Assembly: GCA_030248065.1 (NCBI GenBank)
Contig: JASAMV010009104.1
Location: 41,233 to 105,232 of the forward strand
From: Rhynchonema sp. JSB1_4
Lineage: Eukaryota > Nematoda > Chromadorea > Monhysterida > Xyalidae
Reading direction: 5' to 3'
DNA: 64,000 bases
Positions 11,686 through 22,186 of this stretch are shown piece after piece. The stretch's first letter is position 1. The number at the start of each line of letters is the position of its first letter. Below the pieces are notes generated by a model. That model had not been told where the DNA came from. It made no database searches and saw nothing but the letters and a program-made list of their open reading frames with translations. The translations under genes and the position numbers were made by a program.

Positions 11686-13811
11686 TCATGATTTGTTTTC
11701 TTGCAGAAGTGTCAGTATCTGAAAGGACGGCAAATATCGTGTTCATTCGATAATTCACAAACGAAACCATGTTCCCCACCTATACCTTGTCGGACGTGGG
11801 TCTGTCATCGACTTGCGTTGCACAACACGCCTCAGCCATCTTGATGAGCGACTCCGGCAAATCTGCGTATTTGAGCTGATCGCGCAGAAAGTCGAGTTTC
11901 AACAGCCCACTGCCAACTCCGAAAAGCACCTAAATGCCGAGCATGATGTTGCTGTGAAACATCAGTCAACCAACAATCACAAACTCTGCTAGCCTGATCA
12001 GTGCATGTGTTCTTATCGGCATGGGGCAGTTTGCCAGTGTACAATTCGTACAGCACACCACCGAACGCGTAGACATCCGACGCTGCCGTGTGGGAATGGC
12101 GCTTCTGCTCTTGTATGATCTCGGGAGCCTGCGCAGGTGAGAACAAGTACACATGCTATGGGACAAAAAACTAGACAAGTGAAATCAACATTTCTATGGT
12201 CTGAGTTTACATTCCACCAAAAGGCAGCTTGATGGGTTTATTTTTTTCGATCTTTTTGAGACCCAGCGGTTCTATTGGCAAATTTCCGGGTTTGACATAC
12301 AGTAAGGTGTTTTGCTGTTATTTTGAGTCATAACGTTGTCAAACCGTTGTTCATTCATTGGTAACGCGCTCTTGAAAACCTAAAGGTGGAGTTTTACTTG
12401 CCCATTTTGGGCTTGGAGACAATGAGGACAAATTTTTGTTAGAACCATATTTTGTGATAGAGTTGGCGCACTAATTTTGGGCAGCGTGAAAGTTGTTCCC
12501 CTGCATCAAATGAACAACTTTCACGCTGGCCGAAATTTGTGCTCCAACGCTATCACAAAATATGATTCAAACAAAAATTTGTCCTCATTGTCTACAAGCC
12601 CAAAATGAACAAGTATAACTCCAGCGTAAACAACGCACAAAGTTATTGTTCCCCACATCATTTACCATCCACAAAACGGATCCAGTGAGCGAGCCAGCTG
12701 CCCTCGTGTCCGTCCATCCTGTCCGCGCCTCGGCCGCGCCGAAGTCACATATTTTCACCGTCAGCTCGTCATCGTTAGACATCAGGAATAGTATGTTGCC
12801 CGACTTCAGGTCTCGATGAATGACGTTTTTGCTGTGTAGATGGCTGCAACCAGGGAACACTCTTGATTGATGTGATCACAAGAGGACCGTTTATAATGTA
12901 GAATATGGTCATTAATTGTGTGCAGATGATCAAGTATGCCCTCATGCACGAACACAGCGAATCGTAAACACCAAACCAGCCAGTAGTACGAACGTCATTC
13001 CAGCGGCGATCTGTGTTGCGATGTTGATCACTTTCTGGGTGGTGAATTGAATGCGTTCTTGTTTGCGTTTGTCGTGCAAATGCGCGTAGAGCGAGTCCCC
13101 GTTGCAATACTCGGTGACGATACGGAAGGGCTCCTCCAGATAGCCGATGAAGCCAAGAATGTTTTCGTGGGGATGTTCGCTGGAAAATACATAACTCCGA
13201 GTTTTGGTTTTTGCTTCCCAGATTACAACTAAACGGCTCCAAATTTTGATTAATCGGTCGACTTACTTCAGTAATATCGCCTCCTTTTTAAACTTATTGA
13301 TCGTTTCTTGCTCATCTTTGTCTGTTCTGTGTCGGTAGAATTCCTTGACGGCTACAACGAGTCCTGAAAGCGAATGGCTGTCCGGCTGGTTAAAGGGAGC
13401 GCCGCACTCAGATACAAGTTGGTCTCAAGACATGGACCACATGGCCAATATCTCAGTTCCGTACTTGATTCCAGCATTGAAGCTTGAAGCATTGAACTCC
13501 CATCTCGTGCCAAAAAGTACGGGTGTGGGTATCCCGGACATTGACTAGACGAATTGCTTTTTATAACAACTTGTACTGTATCTGTGTGGAAACACCATCA
13601 AAGAAGTGCATCAAAGCTCCCTATTTTTCGTTGGAAACCGTGTATCCATATACAATAACTGACCATTGTAAGTTGCCTTGCGCACTTCGCCAAATGCTCC
13701 GCTGCCGATGGGTTTCCGTTCGATATCAATGTTTTCCGCTGACAATTCTCGCTCCTTTAAATGTTTTGTTCGCTGACAGCTTTTTGTCGACAACTGAAAT
13801 TGAAGATTCAT
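11686..13811 (-). CDS. Raf-like (TKL group) protein kinase, kinase domain only as modelled, 306 aa
   Basis: Exons in transcript order: 13811-13664, 13363-13267, 13179-12994, 12843-12666, 12128-11994, 11929-11786, 11718-11686; all phases agree. The full catalytic set is present: Gly loop GSGAFGEV (36-43), VAVK lysine 56, helix-C Glu 77, HRDLKSGN (153-160), DFG (177-179), APE (204-206) and SDVYAFG. GSVLWMAPEII and DVYAFGGVLYELYTGKLPH, followed by DQVLFGVGSG, match the Raf family, whose members phosphorylate MEK. The chosen ATG at 13811 follows an in-frame TAG, which leaves no room for the Ras-binding and C1 domains of true Raf. Alternatively an acceptor at 13794 joins further upstream exons. 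Exon 5 appears to end at a GC donor (CAG|GC); the intron between 12666 and 12128 holds a MITE. Family call firm; N terminus uncertain. Confidence 0.87.
12384..12626. mobile_element. Foldback MITE, family A, in kinase intron
   Basis: An almost complete palindrome: GGTGGAGTTTTACTTG at the left pairs with CAAGTATAACTCCAGC at the right, and arms of about 100 bp (CCCATTTTGGGCTT..., GACAATGAGGACAAATTTTTG) continue inward to an AGCGTGAAAGTTGTTC centre. A second copy lies at 24220-24461. Flanks are CTAA and GTAA, compatible with a decayed TTAA target duplication. Confidence 0.8.
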
Positions 13812-15286
13812 GGCAAAAACATAGATGAACAGCTATTATTTTGGCTGTGCTCATCATTCTGACGATTGTTGTCTTTATCGGCCGTAGCCATATTACTTGA
13901 GTCCTTACTCATGTCACCTTGGTGAATTGATGTAAAACGGCATAAGTCACTATTTCGTTGCTCGTCCTTCGCTTACGCCAGCTTTTCGTCCCAAAAAGAT
14001 CAACTTCGCATTCAGAAGCAGTCGACGACGATGATTCTTCCATCAGGATGTCCTGTCTGCGCTTGCTGGGGTTGATTATTTAATTTGCACCAAAATGTGT
14101 TCTGAGGAGGGGCAATTGTGATGTTCAAAAACGAAAATCAAAGGTAAACCAAAGTCAACTCGAACCTCTACCAGATAAAGGGCACACCGGTCATCACATG
14201 AAGTGCGATGACTTCAACTCAACAAAAGAGTGGGTGATAGAGTGCAGGCAAGCAAAAATGCCTTGTGGTGGTATCTACAGGTCAGGCCCGGCAATTGTTT
14301 TCCAAATTTTAGTTGCCATCACTCGGTTACCACATGCACTAGCACTACAGGTGCATTGGCATGACAACTCAGCAGGCGTGGCAAAATTTTGTCAGCAAAA
14401 TGAACAAACATGTTCAAGGTAGAAACGAATACCACTCGCGCTTTTGAAGTGCCGATTCGGAAACATAGATAGTCAAAACAAAAAAGGATTTGTTTGTTGT
14501 TACAAACGTTGATATTTTTTATTACTCATGTTTATGATATACATGTGCCAACCTTTGCAGCATGTCAGCGTGAATTATTTAGTGTACATATCTAAAAATA
14601 TAGTTTCGAGCAGCAGAATGCTGTCTGAGCTCCTACCACGCATTTCACACGTATTCGCACGCTTGTTTTCAAGCCTGTTTTATTGCAACAATACAAACAG
14701 TCGACCCAGTGCAATGTCCAACTTCAAGTAATCATTCCCATGCAAAACCGATTGTAGAGTTCCTATATATAGTGAAATAATCAGTGGACAGAAATATCAC
14801 AATAGCAGCATGTTCTGGTAGTTCAACAATTAAAATCGGGAAAAGCTACAAAGTTGACCAAAACGGATATCAACACAGTACTGGCAAGTTCTGCACAAAT
14901 TCAGAACCGCAGAAAAGCCTTTTCCAAAAGGCTCAGTAACCGGCGGTTAACGTGGAACCGATATGAGAAATAAGGCTGCCCCCCCCAGTGTGACCCGATT
15001 TTTCGGTCCCTTGAGCTAACGTACAATGCCTAACCACCTTATATGGACTCTGGGGCAAGAAATGAAAACGACAACTATCATACAATTAAACCAAAATCAA
15101 TGGTTTAACAGTTTCACAGTACATAAACGTGTGGTACAATAGTATAGTAACGTGCGTGTGGAAATGAAATTATATAAAAAACATCAACCCAATGCAAACA
15201 GAATATATATGTATGTAGGTGTGTATTCGTACAGGTCAGTCCATTCCCGTATAACAGTGTGCCTGATTTGTCAAGCGCACCGCAAT
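13812..15286. other. Stretch between kinase and kinin-like gene 1
   Basis: Apart from the candidate exon at 13977-14065, I see no gene. A minus-strand segment (about 13914-13835) encodes an Asn/Asp/Ser-rich open frame starting with ATG and could be another upstream kinase exon, but no phase-consistent donor was found. Confidence 0.3.
13977..14065 (-). other. Candidate upstream exon of the Raf-like kinase gene
   Basis: On the minus strand an acceptor (accccag) at 14066 and a donor (GTAAGC) bound 89 bp that are open in one frame only, encoding a Lys/Arg start followed by a Glu/Ser-rich stretch (DILMEESSSSTASE). Its end phase (1) does not match the phase-0 start of the 13793 exon, so a further exon would be needed. 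Confidence 0.3.
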
Positions 15287-15971
15287 CTAGCGACGCCGTC
15301 CGGCCCAGCTGTAGAACTTGCGTTTGTCAGGCATCATCGCGTCGTCGCTTGCCTCCTCCATCATTCCGGGGTCGTTCTTTTTGAATCCGAAGAATTTGGC
15401 GCGTTTGCCCGCCCACGAGTAGAACTTGCGTTTCTCCATGTCGTTGTCAGATTCGTCGGCCGAGTCGGCGCTCATCATCTGCTCCGGGTCGCGTTTGCCG
15501 TACGGACTCCACTGGTACTTGGCCAAGAGTGAACGGTCTGCAAAACGGTGACCGCAGTCGTTGAGAGAAAAGCATGATATCGTTGTGCGTTTTTGTGCTA
15601 ATTCCGCAGTTCAAACGAACCAAAGCCTAAGTTCCCTAATTTCCCCGCAGATGAAAACACAACCTTTGAGACAAAAATGACCATGCCCAGAAATAATTTT
15701 ATTGCTCACATGAAAGCTTAAAATTCGTTATTGGAGCAACGGCCTTCAGCAAAAAAACATGCTCGTACCGTTATCGTTGCGTTTGAATCCGAAGAACTTG
15801 GCGCGCTTGCCAGCCCACGAGTAGAACTTGCGTTTCTCTGGGTTTTCCTCGTTTGAGTTCATGTCCATTCCGTGATCGCGTTTACCTGAAACAGCAAGCG
15901 CGCTCAGCGGAAAACTTTATGTCGAAATTTTTTCGTTTTCATGGCGCGTGCAGAGATAAAAAAAAAAAAAG

Positions 15972-16023
<52 letters not shown>

Positions 16024-16070
16024 AACAAAAAACCACACAAAAAAACACAAAAAAAACACACCAAAAAACA

Positions 16071-16102
<32 letters not shown>

Positions 16103-17316
16103 AAGGTGCGCCTCGCATTACACTGCACAAAAGATCGAGTGCACTGCGCGACTTATAGTAATGGGTGATATTTTCGAAACGGTGTAAAGATGAGTTGGGT
16201 GTAAAGGTCGGTGTAAGCTCAATCGAAAGCTCGGCCGGTGTCAGGTCGGTGTAAACATGAAACATTACCTGCTGTTAACGTGGAATGTTTCATGTTTACA
16301 CCGAGCTTGCATCGACTGAGCTTTCGACCGAGCTTACACCGACCTTCACACCCAACTCACCTTTACACCGTTTCGAAAATATCACCCATAGTCGTCAAAT
16401 CATGTGGTCAAATTTTGTCGTCAAACACATGTATTATTTTTCGGGCTCATTTGGGGCTCATGTGTTGGAGGACTTTATTTGACGACATGATTTGACGACA
16501 AAACCATTAGCCTACTGCGCACGGTTACTGTATTTCCGTTACATCCCCTGTGTGCTGTGCTGTGTTCAACACATTGTGTTACACATTACCGGTCACCGGC
16601 CTCGTAGCTCAGTCGGTAGAGCGTGGGTCTAATACGAAATACGCCCAAGGTCGCAGGTGCGACCCCTGACGGGGCCAAATAATTTTTGTGCCCTGCAGCT
16701 TCGATGGCTGTCAATTTAAGTTTTTTACTTATTTTAATTGTCGAACGCGTACCTGCCCAGCTGTAGAATTTTCGTTTTTCGCCATCTTCGTGCACCGTGT
16801 CTGCATCAGCGTGTCGCTTGCCCGCCCAACTGTAGAACTTGCGTTTCTCCGGTTCGGGACCGAACTCGTGACTGCACAAACAAATCAGTAATTTGTAAAA
16901 AAATGTGTTGTCTGATTTTGATTTATTTCCAATAATTTACGCACCGTTCCTCGGTATATATTCACCAGTAAAATAATGTCATGAATTTCCACTTACTCTC
17001 CATCCTCCCGCTTGCCAGCCCAGCTGTAGAACTTGCGTTTCGCCGGTTCGCCTTCCCACGAGTAGAAACGTTTGTCCTTGTCGTTTGTGCCCTCCTGATG
17101 CTCCTACATACATAGAAGCTTTCATCTTGACAAATTCTATTATGTTTGGGCACTTTTGGTCCCCCTGAACCTGACCTGTCCGTGTTCCTTTGCGGTGTCC
17201 TTGTTGTTTTCGTGACTGTTCTTGTGTTCGGTTTGTTTGACAGGTTCAAGTGCTGCGCTGAGTGATACAACAGCGACCAACAACACTGATGCGATTGCCG
17301 TTATGCTTGGATACAT
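15287..17316 (-). CDS. Kinin-like neuropeptide precursor 1 (KFYSWA-amide repeats), 244 aa
   Basis: Exons in transcript order: 17316-17176, 17103-16997, 16871-16753, 15885-15769, 15537-15287; all junctions are GT-AG and in phase. Exon 1 encodes a signal peptide (residues 1 to about 22, cut near SLSAA) and an acidic/basic spacer. Downstream are six copies of KFYSWAG followed by KR or RR, which would give KFYSWA-amide, plus one variant FYSWEGEPAKR. The FxxW core followed by one residue and amide is the kinin signature (FxxWG-amide in arthropods, FxxWS-amide in molluscan lymnokinin); alanine at the last position is unusual. Two companion peptides also lie between basic sites: AKFFGF (twice, directly after a kinin copy) and SLLAKYQWSPYG. 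The exon 3-4 junction splits the amidation Gly codon. A second kinin-like gene lies 5 kb upstream of its start on the same strand. Confidence 0.88.
15958..16100. repeat. A-rich low-complexity tract in kinin-like gene 1 intron
   Basis: Long A runs interrupted by ACC/ACAC. The tract lies in the intron between exons 16871-16753 and 15885-15769. Frames running through it (poly-Lys or poly-Phe) are artefacts, and its length is probably unreliable in the assembly. Confidence 0.85.
16161..16390. mobile_element. Foldback MITE (TGGGTGATATTTTCGAAACG ends)
   Basis: TGGGTGATATTTTCGAAACG at the left matches the complement of the right end (CGTTTCGAAAATATCACCCA). The inverted arms of about 100 bp contain GGTGTAA repeats around a small AACATT centre. 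It lies in the kinin-like gene 1 intron, with TA on both sides. Confidence 0.75.
16391..16499. mobile_element. Short foldback element (GTCGTCAAATCATG ends)
   Basis: GTCGTCAAATCATGTGGTCA at the left pairs with TTTGACGACATGATTTGACG at the right, with arms of about 45 bp and a small loop. It abuts the preceding foldback element directly. Confidence 0.65.
16598..16677 (+). tRNA. tRNA-Ile (AAT) with a 7-nt insertion in the anticodon loop
   Basis: The sequence folds as a tRNA. The seven-pair acceptor stem GGCCTCG/CGGGGCC has one G-U pair, the D arm is GCTC...GAGC, the anticodon stem is TGGGT/GCCCA, and a discriminator A ends it. The body closely follows animal tRNA-Ile(AAT), with anticodon AAT at 16631-16633. 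The loop is 14 nt instead of 7, consistent with a 7-nt intron after position 37. A TTTTT terminator follows at 16683-16687. Oddities are a T loop reading TGCGACC instead of TTCGANN (U55 to G, which also weakens the B box) and a mismatched last T-stem pair. It may therefore be a decaying copy. It lies inside the intron of kinin-like gene 1 on the opposite strand. Confidence 0.75.
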
Positions 17317-20300
17317 TGTGCTGGGTGATGTTTCACAACAATGTTATTTGACAGGACTTGAGGATTCAGACTGAAACAGAGTGATACATCATCGTTTAGC
17401 TATGGAATAATTGGTATAAGGAAAGGGAACTATACTGTGGTTTTGTATTGAGTATGGACAACGACAACGTGCAAACAGACGAGTGCTAAAACTCGGAAGC
17501 AACTTGGTAAATATACGGTTAGGAAAATGTCTGCGATTGACAGGAAAATGTAAGCGATGTTTATTCCAACCCTCGGATTCGCCTGGCCTGGACAACCTGC
17601 GCTGTCGAACTACTACATTTTCAGTGTTTTTGTCAGTTATGCCAGACCCCCGCTATTTTCAAGCAGTGATTATAGTTGGTGGTACATTTAGCATCCTATG
17701 TATTTAGTGGGGAATGTGAGCAAACTGAGTGTCACGCACATTATACCTATTGCATCAGATATCTGACGGAAGCTTTGGACATTTCACATGTAATCATTGA
17801 TGAGATGTCCAGCTGGTTGAGTTCACCTGAATGAACTGACTGAAAAGGCCAAAAGAACTATTTTCCTGAGGATATCATGCTTAGAATTGGTGTGATGTGA
17901 TTCGATGGCTTGGATGTGACGTAAATGGTCACAGTGTCGCTGACTCGTTCAGGCGTGGCTGATTGAAAACCACACACAACGCCGAGTCGTCATGGACGAC
18001 CATAACGGCTATAGGTGTACCACGACTTTGAACAACATTGGGGCACAAACAGTGAGAGAACGACAGCGTGCTCAGCGGGTTTCTCACAGTGATTCACGAA
18101 AAATGAGCGATTATTTCGGTCGGCAGGCATCCTGTGAGGCAAGGAAGAACGGTCAGTTGTTTGACTGTTCCCTTGCACTTTGGCTGTTGGTTGAGACACG
18201 TCTTGCACTTCGGGCACCTAAAGGAATGCCTAGACCTAACTTCAATAATGGCCCAAATTCTCGAAAGCGTCCCTTTTATTTCCAAAACGTGCGTGCGTTG
18301 AACAACGCTGCTGTTCGCGTAACCACGCGACAAACTGAGGTCAGGTCAGCCGGTCAGCCAGCTGGAAGGTATCATCATCGTGTTTTGGGGGCGCAACCAC
18401 TCCCGGTTTTCGAGAATTTGGCCCATTGTGTCCTTTAAACGAGCTAAACGACCTAAAATTCAGCGACAGCCGACCACATCCGGTTTTCAGCGATTCGTTC
18501 GGAGATTCTGTTGAATCATTGTTTACAAAATGGCTTCTGCCACTGAAAAAAACAAAACATACAGTGGTCATGACATGTGCACCGATGCAGACAAACTAAC
18601 TTTTGTGAATTTGGGTGTGCTGATTGTGTGCGTATATGTGCATCAACGACTCAAACAAAAGCCCTTGCACTTCGTTTGAGCAAAGTGACTGTTGTCGTCA
18701 GACAAAATAAGCGGCTCAGTGTTTCATTGTGTCTAAATATTCCGGATGCTTACACAGTATGTATGTTTGTTTGAGAACGTGTAGCTACAACATAATGCGA
18801 CAGTAAATCCAAACATAGCGGATGATGCGGATCAAAGAGAGCGGATTGTGAATGAAAACCCAAAAACAATAACATTAACGACTAAAGGCCTTAATGAGGG
18901 AGGTTATGGTGTAATACATGTGCATTGGCATGGTCATGTTTGGTGCAGTTACCTGGTGACAATTCAAGCTTCATGAGATCGCTCAAATCGGTACTGGTCC
19001 TATTCGTAAACTTATACAGTACATTAGGATTGTTTGGGCATAAAGGATGAATAACATCTTGTATTCAGGATATGAGGTTTGGAGTCGGAAACTCATTTCA
19101 TGGAAGAAAAGCAGGCTACACTGCAACGAGCAAATTTTGCACGAATTTTGTTTCCCGCACCAAGTAATGCACCGTTGTCGCAATCGATCAGTCACGTTAC
19201 CGAAATGCGGTAGTACCCATACGGAGTCATTCATAGCATCACTGGGTGCACTCATTGCTGCACTAGTGGCGCCATCAAAGTTTGGGCTATTGTCATTGTC
19301 ATCATGGTACGACAGTATGTTTGCGTGTATGCTTTGTAGTCATTCTTGGTCATTATGCCTGCCTGACTCAGCAAGGAAACTTTACGACGCACCCAACGTA
19401 ATGGTCATCAGGGAGTATCAGCTTGCAGAAACATGGAATTTTTTCAGTTGGGCCTTTACAATTTTGCCCGGCGAGCGCAGATATGTACTGTATGTATATT
19501 GACAAACGCGTAGGCGCTGCTTGATGGATATAAACATTGACAGACGCCATCGAAAACAATGGCCCAACTGAAAAATCCACTTCACTTGATTCTGACAACA
19601 CTGTGGAATGATATTGTTGTGTTTTTTTGAAAATAATAAAGCTGCTCGTGGAGCACCGGCTCGGTTGGCATTCGTCGACGTGGACCTTCACAAATATAGG
19701 TTGATGGAGAAATCGACCAGTATCTTTTCATGACTCAGTGGTTTCCATAGCACACTTGTTCTGCATGCAGTCATGCATTAGTTAAAGGCATTAGTGCCAA
19801 TCGGTCAACTTGCTGCTAAGACACCCATACTTCGAAAATAGTCCGAACTTAGCCCAGTCACCCCAGGTCTGTTTCTGCGCCAGCAGCCGGCTCAAAATGG
19901 CACCGTATTTGTACGTTGCAGAACCGCATGGTGCTTGCACACGATGGTACATGTACATACATATACATGGCAAACCACAAAGCAAAATGCATAACCCAAC
20001 ATGCGTTGGCTGGTTGGCGCATTTCCACACAACTGGCTGGCTGGTTACTGGCCCATATTTCATTGGATAACGATTCCCTGTTTGTCGCAAATGATTTATG
20101 GTCGTTGTCGATGACGTTAATGCTCACGTGGGCGTCATGCTTCGGGCAAAAGTGACTAAAAACAAGCACAAATCGTCACTTTGGCTGGGGATACATTCCA
20201 GCCGAGTGCCGGCATGAAACGAAACGCGAGAGCGATATCAAACTTGCTGATTGGATCGGATCAGACCTGCCTTGGTCGAACCGGCCTTGTTGTGCAAGGA

Positions 20301-22186
20301 AACACCAAGGCGCAGACATCATTGAGTTGTTTCTAATCGTAAAGTACATACTAGAGCAAAATGCCCCCGGGCAATTAATCTCAGATTTTTACGAAAGCGC
20401 AAACTTAGAGTATAATCCAAATCTACCCTTACTGACAGAAGCAAGCTTCTTGGCCTGAGTTATCTTGAGCTATGTAGCTAGTAGCAGCTTAGGGTCCCAA
20501 CCTAACCAGTGTGTTTGGGGGATAGTCCGCAAATTTCTGACATTTGTACGGCTATAAATCATGTAGTATTTTTCGTTCAACGTAATGTACACGAACATGG
20601 TGAGGTTTGCGCCGTTCCTCATTATTCTGACCCATTGTCATGGAGGGCAGGAACCAGCGCCCCCTCAATTGACTTGTATATGGGATTCGAATAATCCGCA
20701 CAACAATAGGCCTGTGTATGGGCAGCTCCGCGTCCGGTCACATATACCTACCTACATATGTAGCATATTGCTGGTGTTTGCAAGTGCACAACAATCCGTG
20801 GACATGACAACCGCCACATGTCATAGTGCACACGCAAAGTTCGTGTCTGCGTGTGTGCTCTGACCTAAATAAATACTGTTTGAGCTCTGCAGGTTGCGTG
20901 CATTGTCCGACTCAGCTTGGCATCGTACAGCATTGTCGTGTCAGTGGTTGCTAAGGTCTCTTGACACGATTTAGGGAATGGTATTATGGTAGTGGTTCTG
21001 GCATGTCAAGCATTAGGTACATACAGTAGGTGTAGTACATAATGACAGACGGCAACTAGAACCGTTCAACGGGCTCGTCCGCTTGTTTGATAATAAATTT
21101 TTTATTGGAGTGGTTTTTGCTAGGGAGGAGTCATGTGGAAATCCAGAACGAATTAAATTTTGTTTTGCTTCATAAATTGCTTGCTGCCACCGCACAGTGA
21201 TTCACTGATTTGACGAAAAGTTTTAAATTTGCTCGTTCCAAAGGTCTTCATGCTGGTTGGTTAGTTGATTTGGTTCAATCACAGCATCTATAACTAGACG
21301 GGACCCGTGCCTACGGCCCGGCTACAGCGCCGCACCCGTGCCGTGCCACCCCAACCCCCAAAGACCCGTAAGCATACCCAAAGCTACCCGTGAAAATTGA
21401 CCCGTCCGCACCTCCGAGGGAGGGGTCACAGACAGACATACGTCTTCCTGTTTTAGTAGTATATACAGTATGTACGTAGATGTTTCAGGGGAAGTTAGCA
21501 AAATGCAACGCCTTTGTTTCTGAAGTTAGGTGGATGTCTTTGTGCACAATGCGCGTTGTATCAGCAGATTGCCAACGAAAACGTGTATCCGAGTTATGAG
21601 ATGGTTAAATTTTATATTGTCACACACGCTTCGTCGATAACATAATCGGACCACGTTAGCAGCAGCCAGCCATTAAATATTCGTTTTGTCACAAGGATGC
21701 ACACATACAGTAGTACAAGCGTAAAGTATACGGTATAACTATAGCAACATTATAGTACACATGCCGCGCGGTTGTGTTGGTGTGTGTCGGGTTACTGTCC
21801 CTCGTCCTACAGTGGTTTGATCTAATATCATGTTTTGAATGAACCATTTTTGACAACATCTAAATGCTGATAGTAGACTCCAAATACAACGCCCCCCGCT
21901 CAACAGCAATAAGAGGAAAGAAACGACTGCATAAAGCCAGACAAAGTATAGTTGACCCCATGAAATGAGAGCTAAAACACGGTTGCTTGGATGTTATTTG
22001 TGTGTTGGTGGTGTAAAATTGAAAATGTTGTGTGTTGTTGTCGCAGGTGTTGTGCGTGCAAACAAAAGAGCCTTGAATTAACGAACAATCACATGCGCAA
22101 TTCTCGGCTTTGTTATTCACAACATATTAAATTGAGGTGTTGTGCTTGTGAAACATCATCCTCAATAATCGATCGATCGCGATTGT
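17317..22186. other. Stretch between the two kinin-like genes
   Basis: No exon is supported. Present are one copy of the recurrent decamer at 17326-17335 (10 bp upstream of the kinin-like gene 1 ATG), a foldback at 18244-18430, a proline/arginine-codon-like GC-rich patch at 21299-21420 without a usable frame, and several ACAT/TACAGTA-rich islands. Confidence 0.4.
18244..18430. mobile_element. Foldback element containing a dispersed repeat shared with 41.0 kb
   Basis: AATGGCCCAAATTCTCGAAA at the left is inverted at the right (TTTCGAGAATTTGGCCCATT). The middle (about 18265-18390, containing GAACAACGCTGCTGTTCGCG) is repeated in inverted orientation at about 40925-41050. Confidence 0.6.

Noticed and set aside
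15853..16265. Long open frames encoding poly-Lys or poly-Phe
   Set aside because: They run through an A-rich low-complexity intron tract.
17992..18438. 148-codon plus-strand open frame
   Set aside because: It runs through a foldback element and shows no family motif.
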